A stretch of 64,000 bases of DNA from Alphaproteobacteria bacterium (GTDB lineage Bacteria; Pseudomonadota; Alphaproteobacteria; Micavibrionales; Micavibrionaceae): the NCBI GenBank assembly GCA_017302165.1, contig JAFLCW010000001.1, positions 558,001 to 622,000 of the forward strand, given 5' to 3'. The notes beneath the pieces are model-generated. The model saw only the letters and a list, made by a program, of their open reading frames with translations. It was not told where the DNA came from and did no database searches. How positions within the stretch are numbered: the first letter of the stretch is position 1; each line of letters opens with the position of its first letter. This document shows positions 11,101-19,800 of this stretch, in pieces. Made by a program: the position numbers and the translations under genes.

Positions 11101-11277
11101 AGCCGTTTTTCGATCGGGTTGGTGATCGCCTCGGGGATGACGATCGGGACATTGTTTACCCTGTTTGTGACCCCGGCCATGTACACGCTGATTGCCAAGG
11201 AACGCAACGTCAAGCCAAAGACCGTTCCCACCGCAGGGCAGGCATATCAACGCTCTGACCCTGAAGATGCATTCTAG
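8167..11277 (+). CDS. RND multidrug efflux transporter permease
   Basis: Proton-driven inner-membrane pump of the HAE1 (AcrB/MexB/MdtB-like) family. 1036 residues, the standard length, with twelve predicted membrane segments and two large periplasmic loops. Visible signatures: the start FTDIFIQRPVLATVVSL, the proton-relay pair in GLVVDDAIVVVEN (TM4), and a matching second-half segment LIGLISKHGILMVDFAN (TM10). The N-terminal half carries the QFPELTNTTITITTAYPGA porter motif. It forms an operon with the adaptor immediately upstream. Substrate specificity cannot be read from the sequence. Confidence 0.95.
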   Translation: MSFTDIFIQRPVLATVVSLIILLVGLQAAFSLQVRQFPELTNTTITITTAYPGANAELIKGFITTPIEQAVASTEGIDTMVSSSRQNVSTVTLNLRLNADPDRAVADVLSKVNQVGDILPREANDPVVVKETGQGFALMYLSFNSDTMTAPQITDYITRVIQPKLQTLEGVGNAQILGGQTFAMRIWLDPKRMAARGVTASDINNALVQNNFTSAAGEIKGDFVQTSINVNTDIDNAQDFGDLVIRAQDNTLVRIKDVADIELGPQSAESSSLFDGLKAVFIGVYGTPTSNPLNVIDNVRAAMPEIQAALPVGLKATIAYDSTKFIRSSIEEVIKTLAEAAIIVIIVIFLFLGNIRSTLIPVVTIPLSLIGVMVCLLLLGYSINLLTLLAMVLAIGLVVDDAIVVVENIYRHIEEGKTPYDAALIGAREITLPVIGMTLTLAAVFAPIGFTTGLTGALFKEFAFTLAGAVVVSGIIALTLSPMMCAKFLRDSDNETGFAKFLNRFFDKLKNRYQRRLHKTLNFRAMTVVILLATMVLTVVLYLSTPQELAPEEDQGVLFTIVKTPDHTNLDYLEHTTLKLNDVFSTIPEKQNVFTINGSGGVTQAFAGILFAPWDERTRNSKQILQDLQPKLSGIPEASIFSFSPSALPSAGGGGPPMQFVVQTTGSFTELADVLNQLQMKASESGMFIFTDSDLKFTTPQIEVTIDRDKANSLGITMQDIGTSLSTLLGGNYVNRFSLAGRSYQVIPQVPRDYRLSSDWLNEYRIRTASGELVPLSNIVSLSESVQPNALTTFQQLNSATLQGVPFPGRTLGDALAFLETTAKEIFPAGYSYDFQGESRQFKQESGTLLVIFAFALIIIFLVLAAQYESFRDPLIILISLPTAMFGALLPLNILSFTGMTSINIYTQIGLVTLIGLISKHGILMVDFANSLQLEKGYGRRQAIEEASAVRLRPILMTAVSMIVAMVPLLMATGAGAASRFSIGLVIASGMTIGTLFTLFVTPAMYTLIAKERNVKPKTVPTAGQAYQRSDPEDAF

Positions 11278-11298
11278 ATCAATATCATAAACATTAAA

Positions 11299-11327
11299 TT
11301 GACATAATAATTAAAACAACCTACTCT
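11299..11327 (+). promoter_or_regulatory. Sigma-70-like promoter of the 11369 gene
   Basis: A TTGACA -35 box at 11299-11304 and a TACTCT -10 box at 11322-11327 are separated by 17 bases. They stand about 40 bases before the start of the unknown gene at 11369, which has a good AAAGAGAG ribosome binding site. The start of this promoter (TTGACATAAT followed by an A/T-rich run) resembles that at 38162. Confidence 0.6.
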
Positions 11328-11368
11328 CTCTTTATAATTTTATAAAAATAATAAAGAGAGATTTGCTT

Positions 11369-12061
11369 ATGGGTGATTTGATTACGATGAGCCAGGATTT
11401 TCAGGGAGCAGCAGATCGCTATGCCGCATTTAATCCACAAGATACCAATTTTGATTTAGGCAATGGCAAGAAATTGAGCCTGAGTTTGCCGCTATCATTT
11501 TTTTTGACATACGGGTTTGGCCTTCGTGAAGCAGGCGTATACCTGCAAGACAAGGAAAATGGCCTCATATCTTATTTGAAATGGTATGCAGATCAGGAAG
11601 GAAAAAAAAGACATCATATAGAAAGCTATTTGTTACCTGACCCCCGGATATGTGATGAAGAAAAAAGAGTTCAATTCCTCGACCTTGAGTTTGAACCCCC
11701 CGGATTTTATTCCGGCACGAAGAATGAATTGCATCAGTTTAGAATTGGGGATGATACCACTTTTATTGCAGCAGTCAGACAGGGGGGATACAGGAGTTAC
11801 GTACCTTTCTGTTGTTATGCGCGAGAGGGTGCTGATGCCCCAATTAAAAATGTCTCTAGAGAATTTTCAAACCTTGCTCACGATGAAATAGGCAAGATTA
11901 TCCTTAGTTTCTTTGAAAGTTCTGTCATAGGTGTGATGCAAGGAAAAATACCTGATTTTTCTAAACTTCAACGTTACACAAATGTTGTGTTACAGGCACC
12001 AAAAGACATACGGCAAGCTGTATTAGGTTCTTCCCAGAAACAATTAATTCTCGAGATGTAA
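11369..12061 (+). CDS. Protein of unknown function, 230 aa
   Basis: I do not recognise this protein. The start is the ATG at 11369, chosen because AAAGAGAG lies eight bases upstream; an in-frame TTG at 11363 is less likely. There is no signal peptide; one short hydrophobic stretch (SLSLPLSFFLTYGFGL, about residues 36-51) is too weak for a confident membrane segment. The protein is rich in aromatic and acidic residues. It has its own promoter and converges on ilvB with only one base between the two stops. It appears to be a lone accessory gene between housekeeping genes. Confidence 0.7.
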   Translation: MGDLITMSQDFQGAADRYAAFNPQDTNFDLGNGKKLSLSLPLSFFLTYGFGLREAGVYLQDKENGLISYLKWYADQEGKKRHHIESYLLPDPRICDEEKRVQFLDLEFEPPGFYSGTKNELHQFRIGDDTTFIAAVRQGGYRSYVPFCCYAREGADAPIKNVSREFSNLAHDEIGKIILSFFESSVIGVMQGKIPDFSKLQRYTNVVLQAPKDIRQAVLGSSQKQLILEM

Positions 12062-12062
12062 T

Positions 12063-13880
12063 CTAAACCAGTTTTTTGTCGAACTGGCTCGCATCGGCAG
12101 ACAAAATCATTTCATTGTGCCCCTTACCTGACGGGATCATCGGGAAACAATTTTCACTCTGGCAGACACGCACATCGACGATCGTCACCTTGTCGGTGGT
12201 CATCATCTGGGCAATGACATCATCCAGTTCATCCGGCGTTGTCGCCCGAAGGCCGATACCCCCATACGCCTCTGCCAGTTTCACGAAATCTGGCAGAGAG
12301 TCGGTATAAGAATGGGAGTAACGCTCCCCGTGCAATAATTCCTGCCACTGACGCACCATTCCCATCCATTGATTGTTCAGGATAAAGATTTTGACCGGTA
12401 ATTTAAATTGAACGGCGGTGGACATTTCCTGAATGTTCATCAATATGGATGCTTCGCCCGCCACATCAATGACCAGCGCGTCAGGGTTGGCAATTTGTGC
12501 CCCAATGCCTGCCGGAAGCCCATAGCCCATGGTGCCCAAGCCCCCAGAGGTGAGCCAGCGGTTCGGTTTATCAAACGGCAGAAATTGTGCCGCCCACATC
12601 TGGTGTTGGCCGACTTCGGTTGTAATAAACACATCCCGGCCTGATTTCTGAAGATGGGCATTCAGCCGCTCCAGCGCGTATTGGGGTTTAATAACCGCGG
12701 AGGATTGCGTATAAGACAGGCATTTAATATCGCGCCAGGCTTGGATTTGTTTCCACCAGGATTGAAGTGCCGGCGCATCTGCCGTACATTTCTTTTTTTG
12801 CCAGACATCGAGCAAAGCTTTGGTGGCTTTTCCGGCATCGGCAACAATCGGCAGATCAACGCGGACATTTTTATTGATCGAGCTTGAATCAATATCAATA
12901 TGTATTTTTTTAGAATGCGGGGAGAATTTATCAAGTTTCCCCGTCACGCGATCATCAAATCGAGCCCCAATACAAATCATGACATCGCAATCATGCATCG
13001 CCCAGTTGGCTTCGTATGTGCCGTGCATCCCGAGCATACCGAGCCACTGTGGATCAGACGCAGGAAACGCCCCCAGACCCATTAAGGTAGATGTAATCGG
13101 GAAACCTGTAGCGCGCACCAGCGCGGTTAAATATTCGCTGGCTTCGGGGCCGGCATTAATGACCCCGCCGCCCGTATAAAAAACGGGTTTTTTGGCAGTG
13201 GCCATCATCTCTACCGCGGCCTCGATCCGGGTCATATCCGGGTTGACCTGCGGCTGGTACATCTGAAGATTGGCCTGTTCCGCCGGGACATAGGTGCCGG
13301 GGGCAAACTGAATATCTTTGGGCAGATCAATGACCACCGGTCCCGGCCGGCCTGATCGCGCGACGTGGAACGCCTCGTGGATGATATTTGCGAGATCATT
13401 CACATCTTTGACCAGATAATTGTGTTTGGTGCAGGCGCGGGTAATGCCCGTGGTGTCGGCTTCTTGGAACGCATCCGTTCCAATCAAGTGCGTGGGCACT
13501 TGCCCGGTAAAACACACCATCGGGATGGAATCCATCAACGCATCGGTCAGGGCTGTGACAACATTTGTGGCACCGGGGCCTGATGTGACCAAAACCACCC
13601 CGACCTTTCCGGATGACCGCGCATATCCTTCGGCCGCATGTCCAGCCCCCTGTTCATGGCGTACCAGAATATGTTTGACCTTGTCTTGTTTGAATATCGC
13701 ATCATAAATCGGCAGAACGGCACCACCTGGATACCCGAACACAGTATCTACACCTTGATCGACCAGAGCCTGAATCACGATCTCGGCACCTGACATGGGT
13801 TGAGTGTGGGGCGCAACGGCCACATCCGCTGATGATGCCAGAGGGACGACAGTGGTTTTTTGCTTGGATTGTGTGCTCAT
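12063..13880 (-). CDS. ilvB: Acetolactate synthase, large (catalytic) subunit
   Basis: First committed enzyme of valine and leucine synthesis (and of isoleucine from threonine): a thiamine-diphosphate enzyme joining pyruvate with pyruvate or 2-oxobutyrate. 605 residues with the three expected domains. Motifs: GYPGGAVLPIYD, the ThDP glutamate region RHEQGAGHAAEGYAR, the FAD-domain GARFDDRVTGK, and a ThDP/metal motif DVAGEASILMN, where GE replaces the common GD as in many alphaproteobacterial enzymes. The Ser/Thr-rich N-terminal extension of about 28 residues is non-catalytic. No ilvN regulatory-subunit gene follows; the next gene converges. Upstream lies a leader peptide with terminators, so expression is probably controlled by attenuation. 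Confidence 0.96.
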   Translation of the reverse strand: MSTQSKQKTTVVPLASSADVAVAPHTQPMSGAEIVIQALVDQGVDTVFGYPGGAVLPIYDAIFKQDKVKHILVRHEQGAGHAAEGYARSSGKVGVVLVTSGPGATNVVTALTDALMDSIPMVCFTGQVPTHLIGTDAFQEADTTGITRACTKHNYLVKDVNDLANIIHEAFHVARSGRPGPVVIDLPKDIQFAPGTYVPAEQANLQMYQPQVNPDMTRIEAAVEMMATAKKPVFYTGGGVINAGPEASEYLTALVRATGFPITSTLMGLGAFPASDPQWLGMLGMHGTYEANWAMHDCDVMICIGARFDDRVTGKLDKFSPHSKKIHIDIDSSSINKNVRVDLPIVADAGKATKALLDVWQKKKCTADAPALQSWWKQIQAWRDIKCLSYTQSSAVIKPQYALERLNAHLQKSGRDVFITTEVGQHQMWAAQFLPFDKPNRWLTSGGLGTMGYGLPAGIGAQIANPDALVIDVAGEASILMNIQEMSTAVQFKLPVKIFILNNQWMGMVRQWQELLHGERYSHSYTDSLPDFVKLAEAYGGIGLRATTPDELDDVIAQMMTTDKVTIVDVRVCQSENCFPMIPSGKGHNEMILSADASQFDKKLV

Positions 13881-13935
13881 CTCGTTCGATCCTTTAAAAT
13901 GAATAGGTTGTCTTAATACGTCTGTCCCTCAAAAC

Positions 13936-13966
13936 AAAGCCCGCCGATGATATCGCGCGGGGCTTT
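13936..13966 (-). terminator. Terminator-like hairpin just before ilvB
   Basis: On the minus strand the arms AAAGCCC and GGGCTTT are extended by GC pairs across a single-base bulge, and are followed by GTTTTG. It ends about 55 bases before the ilvB start, downstream of the leader-peptide attenuator. The U-tract is weak, so it may be a pause or regulatory hairpin rather than a full terminator. Confidence 0.45.
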
Positions 13967-13980
13967 GGCAAGGTTGCACA

Positions 13981-14097
13981 TCAGGAGGAAGTAGTATTAC
14001 CCTTCCAAACTGACATAATATGATTAAAATGGCAAGAAAACAGACCATTTATTGCTAAAAACGCAATAAAATTATCTTTATCTTTCAATTTTAACAT
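13981..14097 (-). CDS. Possible 38-residue small protein in the ilvB leader region
   Basis: A small A/T-rich ORF between the attenuator terminator and the ilvB-proximal hairpin. It begins at an ATG at 14097 after AAGGAG (nine bases upstream, with AGGTGG directly before the ATG), encodes 38 residues starting MLKLKDKDNFIAF and ends TGA. It contains Phe, Ile, Leu and Lys but no run of branched-chain residues like the true leader. It may be a translated small ORF that couples read-through to ilvB, or it may be chance. No family is recognised. Confidence 0.3.
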   Translation of the reverse strand: MLKLKDKDNFIAFLAINGLFSCHFNHIMSVWKGNTTSS

Positions 14098-14120
14098 ACC
14101 ACCTATGCTCCTTCTGCAAT

Positions 14121-14146
14121 AAAAAACCCCGAATGTTAGTTCGGGG
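14121..14146 (-). terminator. Attenuator terminator of ilvB
   Basis: A perfect 7-bp stem on the minus strand (CCCCGAA / TTCGGGG, 6-base loop) followed by TTTTTT, a classic intrinsic terminator. It lies 33 bases after the stop codon of the Val/Leu/Ile-rich leader peptide and about 240 bases before the ilvB start, where an attenuator should be. Confidence 0.85.
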
Positions 14147-14156
14147 CGCTTCGGTA

Positions 14157-14184
14157 TCTGACAGGATGTATGAGGTATGTCAGA
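14157..14184 (-). promoter_or_regulatory. Hairpin overlapping the leader-peptide stop codon
   Basis: Perfect 7-bp inverted repeat (TCTGACA at 14184-14178 and TGTCAGA at 14163-14157 on the minus strand, 14-base loop). The leader stop TGA lies inside the first arm, so a ribosome finishing or stalling on the leader would change whether this hairpin forms. It may act as the pause or antitermination element, but no alternative fold that sequesters the terminator was demonstrated. Confidence 0.5.
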
Positions 14185-14248
14185 CCGTCCGCGCTTCGCC
14201 AAGAAGCACGACCAGAATGAGTACCACAACATTTGCCAAATTTTGCAT
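14180..14248 (-). CDS. ilvB leader peptide (attenuation)
   Basis: A 22-residue peptide that starts MQNLANVVVLILVVLL and ends GEARTV. Twelve residues are branched-chain: Val at 7, 8, 9, 13, 14 and 22, Leu at 4, 10, 12, 15 and 16, Ile at 11. They are concentrated in the middle, as in known ilvB/ilvGMEDA leaders, where starvation for charged tRNA stalls the ribosome and prevents termination. An intrinsic terminator follows. No Shine-Dalgarno sequence is visible, and the best promoter would place the transcription start at about the ATG itself. The leader may therefore be leaderless, as reported for the trp leader of Sinorhizobium. Confidence 0.8.
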   Translation of the reverse strand: MQNLANVVVLILVVLLGEARTV

Positions 14249-14255
14249 GAATATG

Positions 14256-14284
14256 ACTTTAGGCCAAAGGCCTCATTTTAGCAA
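14256..14284 (-). promoter_or_regulatory. Candidate promoter of the ilvB leader
   Basis: On the minus strand TTGCTA (-35, 14284-14279) and TAAAGT (-10, 14261-14256) are separated by 17 bases. The predicted start falls within a few bases of the leader ATG at 14248. The spacer contains an AGGCC/GGCCT inverted repeat with a TTT loop that could be a regulator site. The promoter lies just beyond the end of miaA (14292). Confidence 0.5.
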
Positions 14285-14291
14285 TAGATTT

Positions 14292-15155
14292 TTATCCTTT
14301 GATCTGATGCCTGAACCACGTCATCTGGCGTTTGGCGTATTGCCGGGTTTCCAATTTGGCTTGAGAGATGGCATCGTCCCGGATCATATCTCCGCGCAGG
14401 TAAGATAATAAGGGCTGAAGCCCGAGTGCTCGGTTGATCAAGGCTTGAGGAGGTATATCTATTTGAAGACGGCGGGAAAAATGCTCGACCTCATCCAACA
14501 CACCGTTTTCCATCATGGCATCAAACCGGGCATCACAGCGTGTATTTAAGAGGTCACGATCTGGTAAGATTACCTCCACGTCGAATGTCCATTCGGCGGG
14601 GGGCTTTTCTTTGGGAAGTTTTTGCCACTCGGCCAGACTTTTCCCCGTTGCCTCGATTACTTCCCATGCCCGCACCAGACGCGCCGTGTGAAAAGGGTGA
14701 AACCGCGCCGCCATGACGGGGTCACGTTCTGCCAAAAGAGCATGAAAACCCGGATTGCCTAATTGTGCTTGTAGATCAATGGCGTTTTGCCGCACGTCCG
14801 GGGGAATATCCGGAATGGGGGAAAAGCCTTCCATCAGGGCTTTAATATACAGGCCAGATCCCCCCGTGATGATGGGGGTTTGGCCGTGTGTTAGCACGTC
14901 CTTGATTTCAAAAATCGCCCGTTCCCGCCAGTTCCCGGCTGAATAGGATGTAAGCGGATCAATCACCCCGTACAGACGGTGGGGAATATGTACTCTGTCC
15001 TCGGCGCTCGGTTGTGCCGTGAGCATTGGCAACGCGTCATATACCTGCATTGAATCGGCGTTGATCACGACGCCATTGATACGTGATGCGAGGTCAAGTG
15101 CGCGCGATGATTTACCCGACGCCGTAGGCCCTGCAATCACATATACCTGTGTCAT
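14292..15155 (-). CDS. miaA: tRNA dimethylallyltransferase
   Basis: Transfers a dimethylallyl group to N6 of adenosine 37 in tRNAs that read codons starting with U, which improves decoding accuracy. 287 residues, slightly short of the usual 300-316. The P-loop GPTASGKSS is at about residues 9-17, followed by the substrate-binding INADSMQVYDALPMLTAQP, GGSGLYIKAL and the tRNA-binding C-terminal part (RQYAKRQMTWFRHQ). It overlaps the end of rsmE by four bases, so the two RNA-modification genes are coupled. Confidence 0.95.
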   Translation of the reverse strand: MTQVYVIAGPTASGKSSRALDLASRINGVVINADSMQVYDALPMLTAQPSAEDRVHIPHRLYGVIDPLTSYSAGNWRERAIFEIKDVLTHGQTPIITGGSGLYIKALMEGFSPIPDIPPDVRQNAIDLQAQLGNPGFHALLAERDPVMAARFHPFHTARLVRAWEVIEATGKSLAEWQKLPKEKPPAEWTFDVEVILPDRDLLNTRCDARFDAMMENGVLDEVEHFSRRLQIDIPPQALINRALGLQPLLSYLRGDMIRDDAISQAKLETRQYAKRQMTWFRHQIKG

Positions 15156-15892
15156 GTAATATCTGCCGATTTAATAAGAGAGAGCATCAGGATCGCGGCA
15201 GTTTCCGATCTTAAAATATCCGAACCTAACGAAAGGGTGTGTGTGCGGCTTATCAGAAGTTTTTTTTCATCAGATGTAAATCCGCCTTCGGGGCCGATTA
15301 AAAATCCAATATCTTTTTGACCAGCAAAAACACGCGAGATGGGTGGCGTGTCCAGACGCTCTATACACGCATAGACGGGATACTCAAGCGGGAGCAAGCC
15401 TAACAGATGATCCAGTTTTTGAACTGGGTGTAACACGGGTATATGAAGTCGTTCAGACTGTTCAGAGGCTTCAGCTAATTGATGCGTGATCCGGTCACGA
15501 TTGATATCCCTGACTTCTGTATTTTGGCTGAGCACGGGATGAAAATCGGTTGCCCCTAACTCGACGGCTTTTTCAATCATCCAATCCTGACGCTGTTTTT
15601 TAATCGGACAGAAATAAACATGAAGGCGGCGGGACAGGGGCTCTGGCTTTCGAATCTGACGGCCAATCGTCACTGTCATGGATTTTTTACGGACATCTTT
15701 GATCCAGGCCTGCCATTCCCCGTCTTGGGGGTTAAACATACGTACAGAATCGTCCGCTTTACGCCGAAGTACATGTGCCAGATAATGTGCCTGATCTTCG
15801 GGCAGGGTGATTTCTGCACCCTCAGATAGGCGCATGTCCCCATAAAGCCTTGGCCATTTGAAAAATTCATCCATAGGAGTAATGTAAACCAT
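15152..15892 (-). CDS. rsmE: 16S rRNA m3U1498 methyltransferase
   Basis: Methylates N3 of U1498 in 16S rRNA. 246 residues with an N-terminal PUA-like domain and a C-terminal SPOUT (trefoil-knot) SAM-binding domain: the family motifs IEKAVELGATDFHPVLSQ, IGPEGGFTSDEKKLL and LSLGSDILRSETAAILML are all visible. The start may be 15892 (AAAGG upstream) or the internal ATG at 15874. In the first case the start codon overlaps that of the divergent ubiA, so the two promoters must lie inside each other's coding sequence. Confidence 0.95.
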   Translation of the reverse strand: MVYITPMDEFFKWPRLYGDMRLSEGAEITLPEDQAHYLAHVLRRKADDSVRMFNPQDGEWQAWIKDVRKKSMTVTIGRQIRKPEPLSRRLHVYFCPIKKQRQDWMIEKAVELGATDFHPVLSQNTEVRDINRDRITHQLAEASEQSERLHIPVLHPVQKLDHLLGLLPLEYPVYACIERLDTPPISRVFAGQKDIGFLIGPEGGFTSDEKKLLISRTHTLSLGSDILRSETAAILMLSLIKSADIT

Positions 15893-16802
15893 GACCTTTA
15901 CCGATATCCAGCACGAAGGTTGGATTTCGCGGCTTCCGGCCGCATGGCGGCCTTATGCTGTTCTCATGCGGCTGGATCGGCCGGTGGGGTGGTGGCTTTT
16001 GTTGTTGCCCGGTTGGTGGGGGATCATGCTGTCGGCAGGGGGCATGGGGGGCATGCGCCTGTCCGATGGGGTATTGATGGCTGTGTTCTGGGGGGGCGCG
16101 ATCATCATGCGGGGCGCGGGGTGTGTGATTAATGATCTGTGGGATCGACAGATTGACGCCCGGGTCACGCGCACCCAAGGCCGTCCCTTGGCGTCGGGGG
16201 TGGTGTCCGTGCGACAAGCCCTTATTTTTTTACTCGTTCTTTTGACTATGGGCGCGCTTATTCTTTTAAGCTTGCCCATGATCTCGATCTGGCTGGGTCT
16301 TCTCTCCTTGCTGTTGATCATTGTCTATCCACTCATGAAGCGTATCACGTGGTGGCCTCAGGCTTTTTTAGGGATCACCTTTAATATGGGCGTGCTCATC
16401 GGCGGCGCGGCGGTAGTGGGTCACCTCACCTTGCCTTTATGCTTGTTATATATGGGAGCCGTTTTCTGGACGTTGGGCTATGATACGATTTACGCCCATC
16501 AGGATATCGAAGATGATGCTGTGGTCGGGGTTAAATCGACGGCGCGCCTGTTCCAAGGACATAGCCGCTGGTGGGTGTCCTTCTTTTACGGGCTCTCAGC
16601 CTTGTTGATATTTTCCTCAGCTTTGTTGGTCGGGGCAAAACCCTTGTCATGGGCATGCCTGATGTTGTGCTTCCTGCACTTATTCTGGCAGGTCTGGCGT
16701 TGGAGTCCGGCGCATCCCGGCAATTGCTTGTCGGTGTTTAAATCAAACCGAGACTATGGACTGCTGATTTTCTTATGCCTGTGTGTCATCGGTTTTTCTT
16801 AA
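15891..16802 (+). CDS. ubiA: 4-hydroxybenzoate polyprenyltransferase
   Basis: Integral membrane enzyme that attaches the polyprenyl chain to 4-hydroxybenzoate in ubiquinone synthesis. 303 residues with about eight or nine hydrophobic segments. The two Asp-rich motifs are present: NDLWDRQIDARVTR (about residue 80) and the second one, YAHQDIEDDAVVGVKST (about residue 205). GGAG lies about eleven bases before the ATG. The start overlaps the rsmE start on the other strand by two bases. Confidence 0.95.
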   Translation: MTFTDIQHEGWISRLPAAWRPYAVLMRLDRPVGWWLLLLPGWWGIMLSAGGMGGMRLSDGVLMAVFWGGAIIMRGAGCVINDLWDRQIDARVTRTQGRPLASGVVSVRQALIFLLVLLTMGALILLSLPMISIWLGLLSLLLIIVYPLMKRITWWPQAFLGITFNMGVLIGGAAVVGHLTLPLCLLYMGAVFWTLGYDTIYAHQDIEDDAVVGVKSTARLFQGHSRWWVSFFYGLSALLIFSSALLVGAKPLSWACLMLCFLHLFWQVWRWSPAHPGNCLSVFKSNRDYGLLIFLCLCVIGFS

Positions 16803-16806
16803 AAAC

Positions 16807-19800
16807 TTAATACAAACCGCGCAATTTCTGTTCTGCAATTACCAGCATGGGCAGGTCAACCGACGCATTGTGGCGCAAATCGTCAAAGGCCGGTTTTAAG
16901 TTAACCGCTTGCGCACCTGTATCCTCAAGCCACGGCGTCAATAAGCCCGGTACAAGGTTAAGTGGTTTCATCACCTTATTTTTACCTTTCGATGGCTTAC
17001 TCTGATCTCTCAATATTTTGACGGTGATGCCGGCTTGGGCGGTGTAAAGTTGGTCAATCAAGCCTTCTAGGGCTTCGGCACTCCATCTCTCATCGGCAGG
17101 TAAAAAACGCGCTTGATGACGCATCCAATCCAGATGGAAATATTCACCCAGAGCAAAGTAAGTCCGCGCCGTGATGGTCATATCCGTCTTATGCGCCGTT
17201 GAGATTCGGATGATATCACAGGCAGATCCCAAGATAGGCATTAACGACACATCATGCGCCAGCGATTTCGGCAATCCATCCCGAAGACCGGATTCGGTGA
17301 TCTGAGAAATTGATTTTGACAATTCTTCGGTCACCACATGATCCAGATGTTCTTTCACGGCCGAAATACCGTCCTTAAAGGCGGCGATATCTCGTTCGAT
17401 ATCCAATGAGCGACCCATGCGGGTTAAGAACCAGGTCACGGCACGTTCAATCATGCGTGCCGTTTCCTTTAAGGCCTTTAACTGCACTTGGGCGGGAACT
17501 TTGCCGTCTAGGGCTTCAATGGCATTCCAGATATCACGCATCCCAAAGGCTTCACGCACGATGATATAGGCTCTGGCCACTTCAGCCGCGCTGACATTAC
17601 GCTTTCTCATTTGGTCAAACAGGAATGTGGGTCCCATGCGGTTGACCATATTGCAGGTTAGTGATGTACACACAATCTCCCGTTTCAGGCGGTGTCCCAG
17701 AATTTCAGGCGCGTAAGCCGATAATTTTTTGGGGAAATAACGGAACAACCGCTCTTCCATGGCTGATGATTCAGGGATGTCCGTCGCGAGCAATTCACGC
17801 GTATACCAGATTTTGGCATAGGATTGCAGGACAGCTAGCTCAGGCCGGGTCAGACCTTTCCCTTCTTTTTGCCGCGCTTCAAGTGTTTCGTTATCGGGTA
17901 ACGCTTCCAGTTTTCGGTTTAATCCAGCCTTACGTTCCAGTTCGGCCATCAAACGACGATGCGAGGTGACATTCTCGGCGGACTGCAATTCCATCAAACT
18001 GATACCTTGGGATTGCTGATAACTATTTCTTAAAACATGTGCGGCGACTTCGTCCGTCATGCTGGCCAGTAATTTATTCCGTGCCTTCAAATCCATTTTA
18101 TATTTAGGTTTGCGCATAACATCAGTCAGCAAGATTTTGATATTGACTTCATGGTCGGACGAATCAACGCCGCCGGAATTGTCAATGTAATCAGCATTCA
18201 ATTTTCCCCCTTGAAGCGCATATTCAATACGCGCCCGCTGGGTCACGGCTAAATTGGCACCTTCGCCAATGACTTTGGCTTTAATCTCAGAGGCATCCAC
18301 CCGGAGAGAGTCATTTCCCTTATCCCCGACCTGGGCATGTGTTTCAGAAGACGCCTTGATATAGGTGCCAATCCCCCCGAACCACAGTAAATCTGTTCGT
18401 GCGCGAAGCATGGCTTGAATCAGTTCTGCCGGGGTGACCTTTTCCTGTGTCAGATGAAACCGGGCGCGGATTTCAGGCGTTAAGATCAAGCTTTTTTCTG
18501 TTCTTTGAAAAATGCGTCCACCTTTGGATAACAGTTTCGTGTTATACTCATCCCATCCTTTGACGGCCGTGAATAAACGCTGACGCTCCGCAAAGCTCTG
18601 TGCGATATTGGGTTCTGGATCACAGAAAATATGGGCATGGTTGAATGCGCCGACAAGCCGTATATGAGGCGATAGTAACATGCCATTCCCAAAAACATCC
18701 CCGCCCATATCGCCCACGCCGATTACATCGAAAGGTTGATTTTGTGTATCAAATCCTAATTCCCGGAAATGGCGTTTTACAGACTCCCACGCGCCTTTAG
18801 CGGTGATCCCCATTTTTTTATGGTCATATCCTTGTGATCCACCTGAAGCAAACGCATCCCCCAGCCAAAATCCGTGTTCGGCAGACAAGCTGTTGGCGAT
18901 ATCGGAAAATGTCGCCGTTCCCTTGTCAGCGGCGGCAACCAGATAAGGATCATCCCCATCACGGCGTACGACGTTGCGGGGCGGGATAATTTTTTCTCCT
19001 GCCCGGTTGTCTGTAATGTCTAACAAACCATGAACCAGTGTCTTGTAACAGGCGACACCTTCGGCAAGATAGGCGGGTCTGCCGCCCTCTTTCGGCGGTT
19101 GTTTGACCACAAATCCACCTTTTGCCCCCATGGGGACAATGACGGCATTTTTAACCTGCTGAGCTTTCATGAGACCTAAAATCTCTGTTCTGAAATCCTC
19201 ATGCCGGTCTGACCATCTGAAACCGCCTCGAGCGATTTTATCGGCGCGAAGATGTATGCCTTCGACACGCGGGGAATACACAAAAATTTCACGGTAGGGT
19301 TTAGGGTCTGGCAGGCCTGCAATTTTTGCACTGTCAAATTTAATCGATAGATAGGCCTTGGGTTTTTTATCTTCTGTCGTTTGATAAAAATTTGTTCGAA
19401 GGGATGATTCAACCAGATTAATCAGGGATCTTAAGATGCGATCCTGATCCAGTGTTTCAACAGTTTCGAGGGCGCGATCAATATCATGCCGAACTTTTTT
19501 GATCTGTGTCTCGCGGTCAGATTTCAGGGCAGGGTCAAACTGCGTATGAAATAACAGAACAGCCTGCTTTGCGAGTTGTGGATTCACCGTCAACGCATTC
19601 TCAATGTACGAACGGCTGAACGGAGAGCCAATCTGTTGCATGTACCGGACATATGTTCGTAAAACTACAATGTCCCGCCACGGCATCTGTGATAATAAAA
19701 TGAGTTTATTCAGTCCGTCATTTTCAACATGCCCCGCCCAGATATGCGCGAGTGCCTCTTCAAACAAAGGTTTAGCCGTCTTGATATCTTCGGCTGATTT

